Source: Spirogloea muscicola
Taxonomy: Eukaryota > Streptophyta > Zygnematophyceae > Spirogloeales > Spirogloeaceae
Direction of reading: 5' to 3'
Length of the DNA stretch: 14,014 bases
Assembly: GCA_009602725.1 (NCBI GenBank)
Contig: WELB01000368.1
Coordinates: 1 to 14,014 of the forward strand
Below, in pieces: positions 1 to 9,374 of the stretch. The notes under the pieces are model-generated. The model saw only the letters and a list, made by a program, of their open reading frames with translations, searched no databases and was not told the DNA's origin. Made by a program: the position numbers and the translations under genes. Position 1 is the first letter of the stretch. Every line of letters starts with the position of its first letter.

Positions 1-33
1 GGGCTTCGCCTGGCTTCCCCCCCCCTCTTCTTG

Positions 34-92
34 TACTCTGTTCATTCGAGAAGTGCTCGCCCATAGAGACAAAGGGCTGGCAAGGCCAGCCC
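34..92 (+). repeat. Palindromic dispersed module, copy 1
   Basis: The order is TACTCTGTTCATTC (34-47), AAGTGCTCGCCCAT (51-64), a 9-base spacer, then a 7-bp stem GGGCTGG/CCAGCCC (74-80 and 86-92) with a 5-base loop. The same blocks occur at 9739-9800, but there the inner part lies in the opposite orientation relative to the TACTCTGTTCATTC flank. A related unit, GGCTGAGGCCAGCCCAAAA, follows at 161-179. The blocks look like the ends of a dispersed, probably non-autonomous element. No protein is encoded. Confidence 0.6.
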
Positions 93-190
93 AAAAACAA
101 TGGACAATGTCTGAAGCCGAAGAAAAAGGTGCTGGAAAAAGCGCGGCCAGATTGACTGGTGGCTGAGGCCAGCCCAAAAGAAAAGGACAA
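75..190 (+). repeat. Two imperfect copies of an AGGCCAGCCCAAAA unit
   Basis: Bases 75-107 and 161-190 share GGCTG, AGGCCAGCCCAAAA and a trailing GGACAA, with small indels. The GGCCARCCCAAAA form reappears at 10057-10070, so it belongs to a repeat family rather than being chance local similarity. Confidence 0.5.
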
Positions 191-814
191 GGACAGAAGA
201 ATCCTGAGTGCTGAAGGACTACACTACCAAACAAGACAACACTCAGTACCCGCGAGTGAGCAACATCAGGTCAGAGTAGCTCGCTGCGGGGAAGGAGGCA
301 CTCCGCTCGAGAGGAGCAGCAGAACCAAAGTCGCTTTTGCTGATTGAGTCGTTTTTGCTGATTCAGTCGCTAACTGAGAATTATTACCTCGGCCCACCTG
401 GCGCAGCCGCGCCAGCGGGGGCCCTGTGAGGCCGCCGCGTGGCGGGAGCCCGCCGCGCCTGGCCAGTTGGCGGCGTCTCGGCCGCGACCTTGAGGCCCAC
501 GTGACCGCCCTCGATCCCCCGGGCGTGACTTGCGCACCGCTCATTTCTGTCTCCCTCCCCCCCCCTCCCACTCTCTCTTGGCTGCGCCCTTCTGGCCCCT
601 TACTGGACCTTTTCGGACCTTGTTCGTTCGTTCGGGCTGGCCACTCACAGCCCCCGCCCCCTCCAAGAAGAACGACTCTTCCAGTAGATGGCGATGGCTG
701 TCAATTCTTGTTCGGGCTCGCTTTCTCGCAGCCCTTGCCCCCATTGAGAGAGCCACTTCTTCTTTCTCGATGATGGCTGTACTTGGCCATCCCATTGAAA
801 GGATTGAAGGACTC

Positions 815-818
<4 letters not shown>

Positions 819-883
<65 letters not shown>
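819..883. repeat. (TC)n microsatellite
   Basis: A pure TC dinucleotide run of 65 bases, followed by a C-rich, CT-rich tract to about 930. It creates spurious Ser-Leu and Arg-Glu open frames on the two strands. Confidence 0.98.
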
Positions 884-885
<2 letters not shown>

Positions 886-1358
886 TCACACCCCTGCCCC
901 CACCCCCCTCTACCCCTCTCTCTCTACCTCTTTTGCTTGCGCAAAGGCTGCTCCACACTGGCCAGGACAGTGGCTCTCTGATTGGCCAGGGAGTTGACAC
1001 GGTCACTCTTCATGGCCACTCAGCCGCCATGACCCATCTTGTGGAGCACGGTTTGCTCGCTCTAGGTAAACTTTCGCGGGTTGACGATAAAGAAGACGGA
1101 AAGACGAGGTTCACGGCGTTCATGGCTCTTGCTTTTGTGCGACCTCGACGAAATGCTCATAGCAATCCTCCAATCCCCAGCCCCTCTAAACTGTCGGCCG
1201 GTGCGGCGCACTGCTCATGGCTGGCAAGAATTTTGTCGCACGAGGTGGTGTTGTGCTGTAATGTACATCGCCGCATCTCTGTTTTCACAGATTCGGACCA
1301 CTGTGATGAATAGTAAATTTTGCTCGGAGGCCAGGCATACATGCACCTTATGCGGAAG

Positions 1359-2801
1359 CTACGCGGAGGCAGAACCCAGGATGGGCCAACCTAATGACAC
1401 TTGGGCTTGCAAAAGTCCAGCTTCCTGCACATAAGCAGTGGAAGAACATTTTGGTCAGGGAATCTGACAACACACTGGTGTGTATGCAGCATGCAACAAG
1501 TAGGACCTCTGAGCTAGCTGGCCATGCATGGTAGATTGAAGAGTGGCCCTGAGTGTGGAGATCAGTAGACTACAGAGCATGTGTGACGGACTACTATACT
1601 AGTATGTCAATGGCTGCCTGCCTCAAATCCTCTCACCTCTTTCATGGCGCGAGCCAACCTCTCCGGAGGTCCATAATTTGAAGGAGCTTCAACATAAGTC
1701 AGCTGCGGGGCAGAATATATGTGAACGCAAGTTCATCAACAAAAGCACGATGGTGTCAACTGGGCTCTTATGAGAGGAAAAAGAACGATGCCTATCCAAG
1801 CTCTTGAAGGCTGAGAAACGAATCAAGTGAGAGTTGTGAAGTATAAGCAACCAATAACGGTACGAGTTGCCAACCTTGACCCTTGTTTGAGAGAAGACCT
1901 TGTCGAAGATGAAGGAGGACCTCTTCATGTGAAAGTCGGATGTCACCACGATAAGCTCCGTGATTCCCCATTCCAAGACGAGTGGCTTGACGAATAGGGC
2001 GTTCTGCGCCAATGTCAAAGGCAAATGAAGATCTGATGTGCCAAGCAAGCTTGTGTTTTCTGCGTGTAATGGGCCTTCTCGGATATATCTGCACCAGTCG
2101 TGCTCGTCTTTTCTTCGAGGACATCTCATTCACAACATATGGGTCGCTATGTCTTCTCATGGGCTGTCTGACTCGGAGTCAAAGCAGCTTTGGCTTCACA
2201 GCAGGTCCTTGTCCCTTACGCCAAACCACGTGGATCGCAGCTGATCAGAGTGATGGCAATGCAGGCAGGCTTAGAGGAAGAGCTGGCCCAATCAGCACTT
2301 GCAGCTCCCTTAAGAAAACCCCTAGCTACTGAAGGGCGGGTCTTGCCACGCACCTCCAAGGTGTTGGAGACCCGCTCCTCCAGCACGATGCGCTCCTCGG
2401 GCACGCCGAGCTCGCGCGCCAGCTTCGCGGCCGCCGTGGCCTCCGTGACTGCGCAGATGGATTGGTCACAGCCAGAGCGAACCGCAGCACCGGAGCATGC
2501 CGGCTCAGCACGAGTTCCGCTCTACTGATGGGCGGGTACCTCACCGGCGCTCAAGCGCAGAACCTAACGAGGCAGAGCCAGCCGCTCGATCACGAGCCAC
2601 CACGATGGCTACCCGCAGGTGATCACTCCGGTGCTGGCTGCACGTACCGGGGCCGCCGCTGTTGTGGCCGGTGAGGAAGAGCGCGGCGGCGCGGCGGGCG
2701 GCGAGCTGCGCCGCGCCGGCGCGCACGCGGGCCTCCAGCGCCGGGCCGCAGGCGCCGTCGGGCCGCACGGCGCAGCCCAGCACAACGACGCCTGGCCGCA
2801 T
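1359..2801 (-). CDS. DUF218/YdcF-like domain protein, five exons
   Basis: Reconstructed exons (minus strand): 2801-2648, 2448-2354, 2003-1875, 1702-1637 and 1424-1359, giving 169 residues and ending in TAG. All introns are GT-AG and all phases close. Family hallmarks seen are: an N-terminal beta strand and loop GVVVLGCAVRPDG (residues 4-16); LFLTGHNSGG (41-50) leading into TEA; GVPEERIVLEE and SNTLENA, split by intron 2; and the strongly conserved VVTSDFHM in exon 3. Exon 4 supplies LTYVEAPSNYGPPERLARAMKE-type sequence and exon 5 a short tail. In bacteria this fold occurs in YdcF, SanA and ElyC. The substrate of eukaryotic stand-alone members is unknown, so no reaction is assigned. The frame stays open upstream of the chosen ATG, so a longer N-terminus or an extra 5' exon is possible. 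The exon 3 donor has two in-frame options: 1875 (chosen), and one two codons earlier. Exon 5 is the least certain part. Exon 1 has almost only G or C at third positions, unlike exons 3-5. Confidence 0.82.
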
Positions 2802-2884
2802 TGGGCGCCGCTCGCCGACTCTGCGTATCTCGCTATCTCCCAAAGTACGAACGCCAAATGCCGTTACTTTAAGCAACACTCTGT

Positions 2885-2957
2885 CGCCGCCGCCGCCGCC
2901 GCCGTTGCCGTCGATGCCGCCGCAACGGCCGCCGACGCCGCCGCAAGTGCCGCCGGG
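2885..2957. repeat. Imperfect GCC trinucleotide repeat
   Basis: An uninterrupted CGC/GCC run at about 2885-2905 is followed by degenerate GCCGCC units to about 2957. It lies about 85 bases upstream of the predicted start of the DUF218-like gene. Confidence 0.85.
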
Positions 2958-3373
2958 TTGGCCGCGCAGGTTGGCGCGTGGCAGCCACCCTGCGGCTCGA
3001 GCGTGGGTAAATTTATGACATGAAATCGAGCTCGGCTGCTCTAACCTAACGGTGCCGTCGCCGCTGCGCTCCTCCAGAAGCTTCCGGCAGCGAATGCGCC
3101 CGCGGGCGGACGAAGCCGCGGCCGGGGCCATCTGGCCGGCCGCAGGTCCTAATAAGTGGCCAGTCGACAGTCCCGGACCACTGTGGGCCCCCGTCGTGCC
3201 GAGGCAGGTAGCATTGGCCCACCGATCCGATTCAGGCTCCGCGGTTCCGGGCCCGCCCGACTCCGGCCCCGCCTGCAGGCGGCCTGTCGAATCGAAGTAA
3301 GGCACGTGGCAAGTGCCCCCTCCTATTACGAGCCGCTTCACACTCATAACATCTCCCGTTACGCTCGAAGGTC

Positions 3374-3407
<34 letters not shown>
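3374..3407. repeat. (CCG)n trinucleotide repeat
   Basis: About eleven uninterrupted CCG units. Translated frames give poly-Ala, poly-Pro or poly-Arg on one strand and poly-Gly or poly-Ala on the other. No conserved protein context surrounds it. Confidence 0.9.
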
Positions 3408-3740
3408 GGCACCTCCGCCCGCCATCGCCGCGCTGCTCACGCGGCCGCAGCGCAAGCAGGCGCTGCTGGTGGTCCGTGCTCGCGCTCGGGGCCGACAGGC
3501 CCAGCGGTACCGAGCTCCGGAGGCTGGTCCTGCGCGGCGCAGCCGCGGCGGGCCTCCGCGGCCTCGTCGCCTCCGGCGGGGGGCTCTCGTGGCTCTCGAC
3601 ATGGGCGGTGCCGCCGCCGCCGCCGACGGCGCGAGCCAGGTCTGCGCGGCAGCTCCGCCGCGCGCTCCGACCCCAGGCTGGACTGCGCTTGGTTCCGCCG
3701 TCAGAAGCTTCGCTTACGCCAGGGCCAGTCCTCCGAGAGC

Positions 3741-5515
3741 ATGGCAGCGAGCGTCCTGAGGGCGGCGCCGAGCACGGCCGGTGCCTGCCCTCCTCCGCCG
3801 ACGCTGACGACGACCCCACTGGCTGCCGTAGGCTGGCGAGCGCGTACGGCTGCACATCTACGACCTCTCCCAGGGCCTCGCCAAGCAGATGTCCAAGTCC
3901 TTCCTCGGCAAGGAGATTGAGGCAATCTGGTGAGGCATACAGTCAACCCGAGCGCAGTACTCCTCCACCATTTCTTGGACGATGTATTGGCAGCACGAAC
4001 AGGGCCACTGGTCTGCCACAGCCATGTTCTGGAGCTCGGTGTTGTGTGTTGTTGCAAGGACGTGCACGTGCACTCTGGTCATAGTACTAACAGAGTTTCT
4101 GCACTGTCTTATTCGATGGACCTGAATGTCTGACTGGATAGGAAAGACCTATCGTGGTCAGATTGCAACATAATCAACTTGAGTTGCAGTTGGGTGCCTT
4201 TCTGGCACTGCAAAGTGAAAGCTCTTTAGTTGTAATTAGTGCAGCAGACAGATGCTGCACTTAGTCGCACCCGCTCGCTCAAGCTTGGAGCGTCCCTGCT
4301 GAGAGCATCCAGTGAGCGCCTGACAGGCACACAGGCGTGGTCGTCTATGGCAAGGAGTACTGGTTTGGCGGTGGCATCTGCAGCGGCAGGCCAAGCAGCA
4401 CGCAATACGGCCGCCCTGTGAAGGTCCTGGAGTTGGGCCGCACGGACGTGCCCCAGGAGCTCTTTGAGGAGTTCATCAGTGAGATCGGCCCTCGCTACAC
4501 TGTGCAGACATACAGCCTCCTTCGCCACAACTGGTGCGCCCGTAACTTTTATGATGTTCATCACATGCTGGCTTTCGTATCATGGTGGCGAGTAATCTCT
4601 GACCAATATGGCTTATGAGGACATGCAACTGAGAAGCCTTTGCGCACCCTTGAGGGCTCGTGTGCAGCAACAACTTCAGTGATGAGGTGGTGCAGTTCCT
4701 CCTGGGAGACGGCATCCCGCAGCACATACTGCAGCTGCCGACTGACGTCCTCAACACGCCGGTGGGGGCTCTCATAGGTACAGTCCTGTGGAACATGCCC
4801 AGCAAAGGTTCCGGTGGACTCAATGACTGGACTGCGAGGGCTGGTGCCTGCCAAAGGCTGTCTACACATACATGTGTCCACGTATACCTTCTGGCGACTC
4901 TAATTGCTGCTATGTTGCTGTCCTGCAGTTCCAATGCTTGAGCAATTCGAGAAATCGCTGCACAACAATGCTGCGCCGGAGCTCACACAGCTCCCACGTC
5001 CATCCCATATCAACTTTGCCAGCATTCAGATTCCACCAGCTTCAAATGCGGCCATTCCTGGGGCCTCTGCTTCTGCAGCAGCGCCTGCCCCTGCAGCTTC
5101 ACGCTCCAGCGTAACTGCAACTGGACCATCACCATCTGTAATGTCAAGGACATTGGCGGACTCAGAACCCAGCGCAAATGGAGGCCCAGCCTCAACAGTG
5201 ACGTCATCTTCCCCAGAGGGTCCCATTTCTCACAAGACTGCGACACCCGAAGCTTCCATTAATGCGGGCAGCAGTAAGAGACCCCGGCCCGAAGACGAGG
5301 AGGCTGTTGTTGCGCAGGAGGCACGGGCCACTGCACCTGTGGTTGCCGCTCCACTTGGTGCCAAGAAGGTGGTTCAGGATGAGATCATGAGGGAGTTTTC
5401 GCTGCTGATGCAAGGTGGTGGATTGGGCCCCAGTGAGGCAGCAGCTCTGGCGACCAGAAGAGTTATGGCAAGGTATGGTATCGGTGGTGGCAGCCACATG
5501 GGAGTTCAATCCTAG
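3741..5515 (+). CDS. DeSI-type PPPDE desumoylating isopeptidase with long C-terminal tail
   Basis: Exons: 3741-3752 (tentative), 3832-3929, 4327-4533, 4668-4777 and 4929-5515, giving 337 residues. The PPPDE thiol-peptidase domain covers roughly residues 8-145: RVRLHIYDLSQG, then IWHTGVVVYGKEYWFGGGI with catalytic His38, a VLELGRTDVP strand, and SLLRHNCNNFSDEV with catalytic Cys106. That Cys codon is split TG|C by intron 3. The domain ends QLPTDVLNTPVGAL. Known DeSI enzymes remove SUMO through a Cys/His dyad, which in human DESI1 is H38 and C108. The identical His position supports the tentative four-codon first exon, although its donor (AGC|GTCCTG) is weak. An upstream TAG in frame at 3829 proves that the 3832 exon needs an acceptor or an upstream exon. 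The exon 5 tail (about 195 residues) is rich in Ala, Ser and Pro. It carries KRPRPEDEE (259-267), a probable nuclear localisation signal, and a helical end DEIMREFSLLM...SEAAALATRRVM. Human DESI1 is about 168 residues, so this protein is about twice as long. The domain is certain; the substrate and nuclear location are inferred. Confidence 0.88.
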
Positions 5516-5626
5516 TGGCTAAATGTAGTTAGCTTCTGAAGTCTGGTCAAGCTGCTGTGGTGCCCTTCAATTGAAATTCGCCAACTGATACAGTGGAGAA
5601 GGCAAACATGGCTTGGAGCTAGGGGC

Positions 5627-5654
5627 TTCGCTGTCTCACTTACGAGACAGCGAA
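5627..5654. repeat. Perfect 11-bp inverted repeat (hairpin)
   Basis: TTCGCTGTCTC, six bases, then GAGACAGCGAA. The stem is perfect. It lies about 110 bases beyond the DeSI-like stop codon, so it probably falls in or just after the 3' UTR. It could be an mRNA structural element or a remnant of a small palindromic repeat. Confidence 0.8.
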
Positions 5655-5663
5655 CAAGCTTTT

Positions 5664-5689
5664 AGCTTGTCTAGCTTGTCCTAGCTTGG
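5664..5689 (+). repeat. Short TAGCTTG tandem repeat
   Basis: Three near-identical copies (TAGCTTGTC, TAGCTTGTCC, TAGCTTGGG) directly follow the hairpin, after an AAGCTT. Together they form a compact repeat cluster. Confidence 0.7.
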
Positions 5690-6404
5690 GTGGTGTAGAG
5701 GGCCACAAAAAAGGGCAGTAAATATTTTGCAAATGTCGATATTGACGTATGGTGGTGTGATAGTATGAATGGATGCATGGTATACATGTACAATCCCCGT
5801 TGCAGTCACATGAGGTGGAAGATAGGCGTGACCTGCCAGGTCGCAGGTCTTAGGGAGGTTTAGCTGCTGCCTCACTGCTGCAGTGGCTGTCTGGTCAGGC
5901 ATACATAAGGAGGTTGCTGCAGTATTACTACACTAATGGCAGGCATCCTGCAGTGATCGATGACAATGGACAGTGGCTGCTTGCAGCTTACAAGCGGCAC
6001 AGTCAGGGCGGTGATTGATGCATGCTTGCACTTCCATGGCTTCCTTAGCATCAGCAGTGCTTGGACCCGCAGGTGGAAACACAGTCATGGTGGGGGAGTG
6101 CATTGTCTGCAGGGTAAGCCAGCAGATCTGCGTAGTGCTGCCCGTCATGCATGCAGAAACAGCTGCACTACACTGAGACTTCGGGAAAGTGGCAAGCACA
6201 ACTCCGCAGATGGTGCTCATCAAAGTTCGTGTGCTCCATGCATGATCAGGCTAGCAATATGGAGCTGCGAGGGAGGGGTAGTGGCATGCACACGCGTGCT
6301 ACAAAGCCTGACAGGTTGCACCGCCCTCACGATGCCAAAATCACTGCGTCACCTTGGTAGAGGCAGTAGCAGGCTTCTGCAGTCGAACATTTACAGTCGT
6401 GCAG

Positions 6405-7478
6405 CTAGTCGTGCAGCTCATGATGGCGGTGCCGCCGCTGGTGAACAGCGCACTTCTCTGTCTCCTCTCGCAAGTAGCAAATAAGGTCTGCGCGACGCTG
6501 GGGGTCCTTGAGCCCCACAAACACCATTTTCGTGCCTGCATGCAGCATCCACAATTACAACACAGCAGCCACGAATTGCAAGGCCTGCAGATCGCAGGCT
6601 TTCAGACATCTTGCATGGTGCGGAGAGAAGCCTTGCGTGGGCCTCACTTGGGACTTGCAAATGCAAAATGGTTGAGTATATTATTGCGACACTAGCTAGT
6701 GCTAGAGCACTGCAGATTGTTATATATTGACTTGGTCAACACAGGTCTATATAATAAGCTTCTAATAAGGGACAGAAGCTGGGCATATGCGAGTATACCT
6801 GGGATGTACTTCTTGGGTGCCTCCAGGTACTCGTACAGTGTCTCCTCGTTCCACACGATTGCCTTGGCGCGGTTCGACCGACTGTAGTCGTATCCTGGCG
6901 CTGTGCCCGACACGCGCCCAAAAAGGCCGCCGAGATTTGGGCCCAGCTTGTGCTTTCCCCCGCGCTCCGCTGTGTGGCACTGCGAACACTGCTTGCCAGA
7001 CGATGGCACTATGAAGAATACGCACTCAGCCAAGTACGTGTCTATACAACCAGGTTAGCGCCTCACGTAAGCAGCTGTCCACTGCCTGCAGCTATGACTT
7101 CGGAACCTGCAACAATCCTGTCCTTGTCACCTGCGAGGGGCCTGCAAGAGTGCGTAGTTTGCAGTGGCACCCAGTCCCAGCTCGCGAAAGCGTGCGACAA
7201 GTGCCACTCGCAGTTCACCTACCCGCTTTATTAAGGCGAGTGCTGCCAGCAGATTGCAGGACCTTGAGCAGGATATTCAGATGGATGCTTAGGCAAATGA
7301 TCATATCATTCTGGTGTGCAAATACCTTCATCTTGAAGATCTTCTCGCCGTGCTCAGGGCGGCAAGGTGGCGCGCACGCCCACCCAGGCTTGCGCTTGCC
7401 GTCAAGGCCCACGCAGTCGGTGCAGCTTTTCTGGGGATCTGCTGGGTCCGCGGACTGCAGCGGTGGCGTCGAAGTCAT
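6405..7478 (-). CDS. Cytochrome c, three exons, complete heme ligands
   Basis: Exons (minus strand): 7478-7326, 6988-6799 and 6535-6405, giving 157 residues. Intron 1 is phase 0, immediately before the first heme Cys. Intron 2 is phase 1, within the Gly of the PG|TK motif. Heme attachment is CSQCH (52-56), with the axial ligand Met118 in [11 protein letters not shown]. The His-to-Met spacing of 62 residues matches canonical cytochrome c (H18, M80). Other core blocks are [35 protein letters not shown] and PKKYIPG. The expected role is electron transfer between complex III and cytochrome oxidase in the mitochondrial intermembrane space. The N-terminus is unusual: about 42 residues with C19, C22, C35 and C39 precede GEKIFKMK, where plant cytochromes c have a short Ala/Pro/Gly leader. 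The ATG is the first after an in-frame upstream TGA. The C-terminus adds about 12 residues ending [11 protein letters not shown]-repeat lies about 100 bases upstream of the ATG. The core is certain; the leader awaits transcript support. Confidence 0.92.
7094..7234 (+). CDS. Small zinc-ribbon-like ORF, antisense inside cytochrome c intron 1
   Basis: A 46-residue frame, from ATG at 7094 to TAA, lies on the opposite strand within intron 1 (6989-7325) of the first cytochrome c gene. Its C-terminal half, [19 protein letters not shown] followed by HSQF, has CX2C-X10-CX2C spacing. A hydrophobic residue four positions after the last Cys is typical of rubredoxin-fold zinc ribbons such as the UPF0547/zinc_ribbon_2 type. 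It may be a single small protein, one exon of a larger gene (a CTGCAG acceptor-like site precedes the ATG), or a decayed fragment. No function is assigned. Confidence 0.35.
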   Translation: MTSEPATILSLSPARGLQECVVCSGTQSQLAKACDKCHSQFTYPLY

Positions 7479-8614
<1,136 letters not shown>

Positions 8615-9374
8615 CTACGCTATGAAGTGCTCCATCTGCGTAGCTTTCTCAAGGTAGGCAATGACATCGCACCGCTCTCGATGATCCTTCAGACCCTCCA
8701 TGTCCTTTTTCGTGCCTGCCTCAAACAGACACGTGCAGTATAGGAGGCCGTCCCAGTGTTGCCGTGTAACACGTAAGTCTCTGATGAGCTTCCTTAAGTC
8801 ACTGGCGATTCTTAACTCTGATGATGTTCATAACCACTAGCCACAAGAGCAGCAGCTGATTGCTGTCCAGCTGCATGCTTGCAAGTTGAAATAGTTGAAT
8901 TTGTCAAGTAGCAATGGTTTGCTTGCGCCATTGCTCACCGGGAATGAACTTCTTGGGGTCCTCGAGGTAATGATACAACGTCTCCTCATTCCATACCACA
9001 GCCTTGACGAGGTTCGCCGGGTTATACGGATAGCCGGGCGCAGAACCCGCTGGACGTCCAAAAAGTCCGCCAAGATTGGGCCCCTTGTCTGTGTGCGGAG
9101 CGCCCTTCTCAACTGTGTGGCAGCTCGCACACTACACCACGACATAGTGCTCACTCATGGTGTTGCATGCTAGTACAGGTATTGGGCATGCATGCATGAA
9201 GTCGGACAGCCTCTGCCCTGATCGCTAAGAGTAAGGTTGCCGGCTACGCTGAGCAAGCCGACACAGAATCCACATCACCTTTTCCTCGAAGATTTTACGG
9301 CCAGCGGCACCATCGCCGGGTGGTCGGCAGGGGTGGTGCCGGTGATGCAACTCCTTGGTCTGGGCTCTGCTCAT
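8615..9374 (-). CDS. Divergent cytochrome c paralog lacking Met80
   Basis: Exons (minus strand): 9374-9279, 9131-8939 and 8715-8615, giving 129 residues. Both introns sit at the same positions and phases as in the neighbouring cytochrome c gene: phase 0 before the heme Cys, and phase 1 in the Gly of PG|TK. The core is recognisable: [13 protein letters not shown] (33-37), [32 protein letters not shown] and PKKFIPG. One residue is inserted between the heme His and GPNL. At the axial ligand position the sequence reads [11 protein letters not shown], so Lys100 replaces Met80 and a Met sits two residues later, at the Phe82 position. The acceptor (GAGGCAG|GC) is the only one keeping frame and length, so the change is unlikely to be a splicing error in my model. 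The N-terminus, [18 protein letters not shown], is His-rich and shares PCRP with the neighbour's leader. Ligation by Lys, by the shifted Met or by none would alter redox potential or favour peroxidase activity; this is inference. The frame is open throughout, so it need not be a pseudogene. Confidence 0.87.

Larger units (their letters stand above)
1..1358. other. Repeat-bearing spacer, no supported gene
   Basis: No exon could be supported here on either strand. Bases 1-250 carry GGGCTGG/CCAGCCC palindromic repeats, described separately. Bases 400-540 are GC-rich, and a TC microsatellite sits at 819-883, followed by a C-rich tract to about 930. A Kozak-like ATG at 1030 leads into 'CTAG|GTAAAC', which could be a first exon and donor, but no following exon was recognised. 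The segment lies downstream of the DUF218-like gene, so part of it near 1300-1358 is probably that gene's 3' UTR. The open frames across the microsatellite are repeat artefacts. Confidence 0.6.
2802..3740. other. GC-rich divergent intergenic region with GCC runs
   Basis: This separates the DUF218-like gene (minus) from the DeSI-like gene (plus), so it probably holds both promoters and 5' UTRs. It is very GC-rich and contains GCC/CGC trinucleotide runs. Long open frames exist in several frames on both strands, including poly-Ala, poly-Gly, poly-Pro and poly-Arg stretches, as expected from low stop-codon density. None shows a recognisable domain. An additional 5' exon of either gene could be hidden here. 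Confidence 0.6.
5516..6404. other. Convergent intergenic region
   Basis: This lies between the stop codons of the DeSI-like gene (plus) and the first cytochrome c gene (minus), so it should contain both 3' UTRs. The notable structure is the hairpin at 5627-5654 with its trailing TAGCTTGTC repeats. The remaining open frames show no recognisable domain or splice pattern, and I see no RNA gene. Confidence 0.6.

Noticed and set aside
1030-1066. Possible first exon MTHLVEHGLLAL before a GTAAAC donor (plus)
   Set aside because: Good start context, but no second exon or domain was found, and it points into the 3' end of a well-supported minus-strand gene.
701-1313. Long frames through the TC/GA microsatellite (Ser-Leu or Arg-Glu runs), also at 7554-8049
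   Set aside because: These are created by the dinucleotide repeat itself. Flanking residues show no domain, and equivalent frames exist on both strands.
2541-3602. 353-residue minus frame, with overlapping plus frames of 148-254 residues in the same GC-rich region
   Set aside because: Only the 2648-2801 part has family similarity (DUF218 exon 1), and it ends at a GT donor. The rest is expected from low stop density in GC-rich DNA and GCC runs.
6391-6395. TGTAA (minus) about 10 bases after the cytochrome c stop, resembling the chlorophyte poly(A) signal
   Set aside because: Too close to the stop codon to be convincing, and the other four genes lack a clear TGTAA at the usual distance.
8837-9154. 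105-residue minus frame over the divergent cytochrome c, and similar ones at 6736-7025
   Set aside because: Out-of-frame shadows of the cytochrome c exons. The correct frame carries CXXCH and the conserved core.
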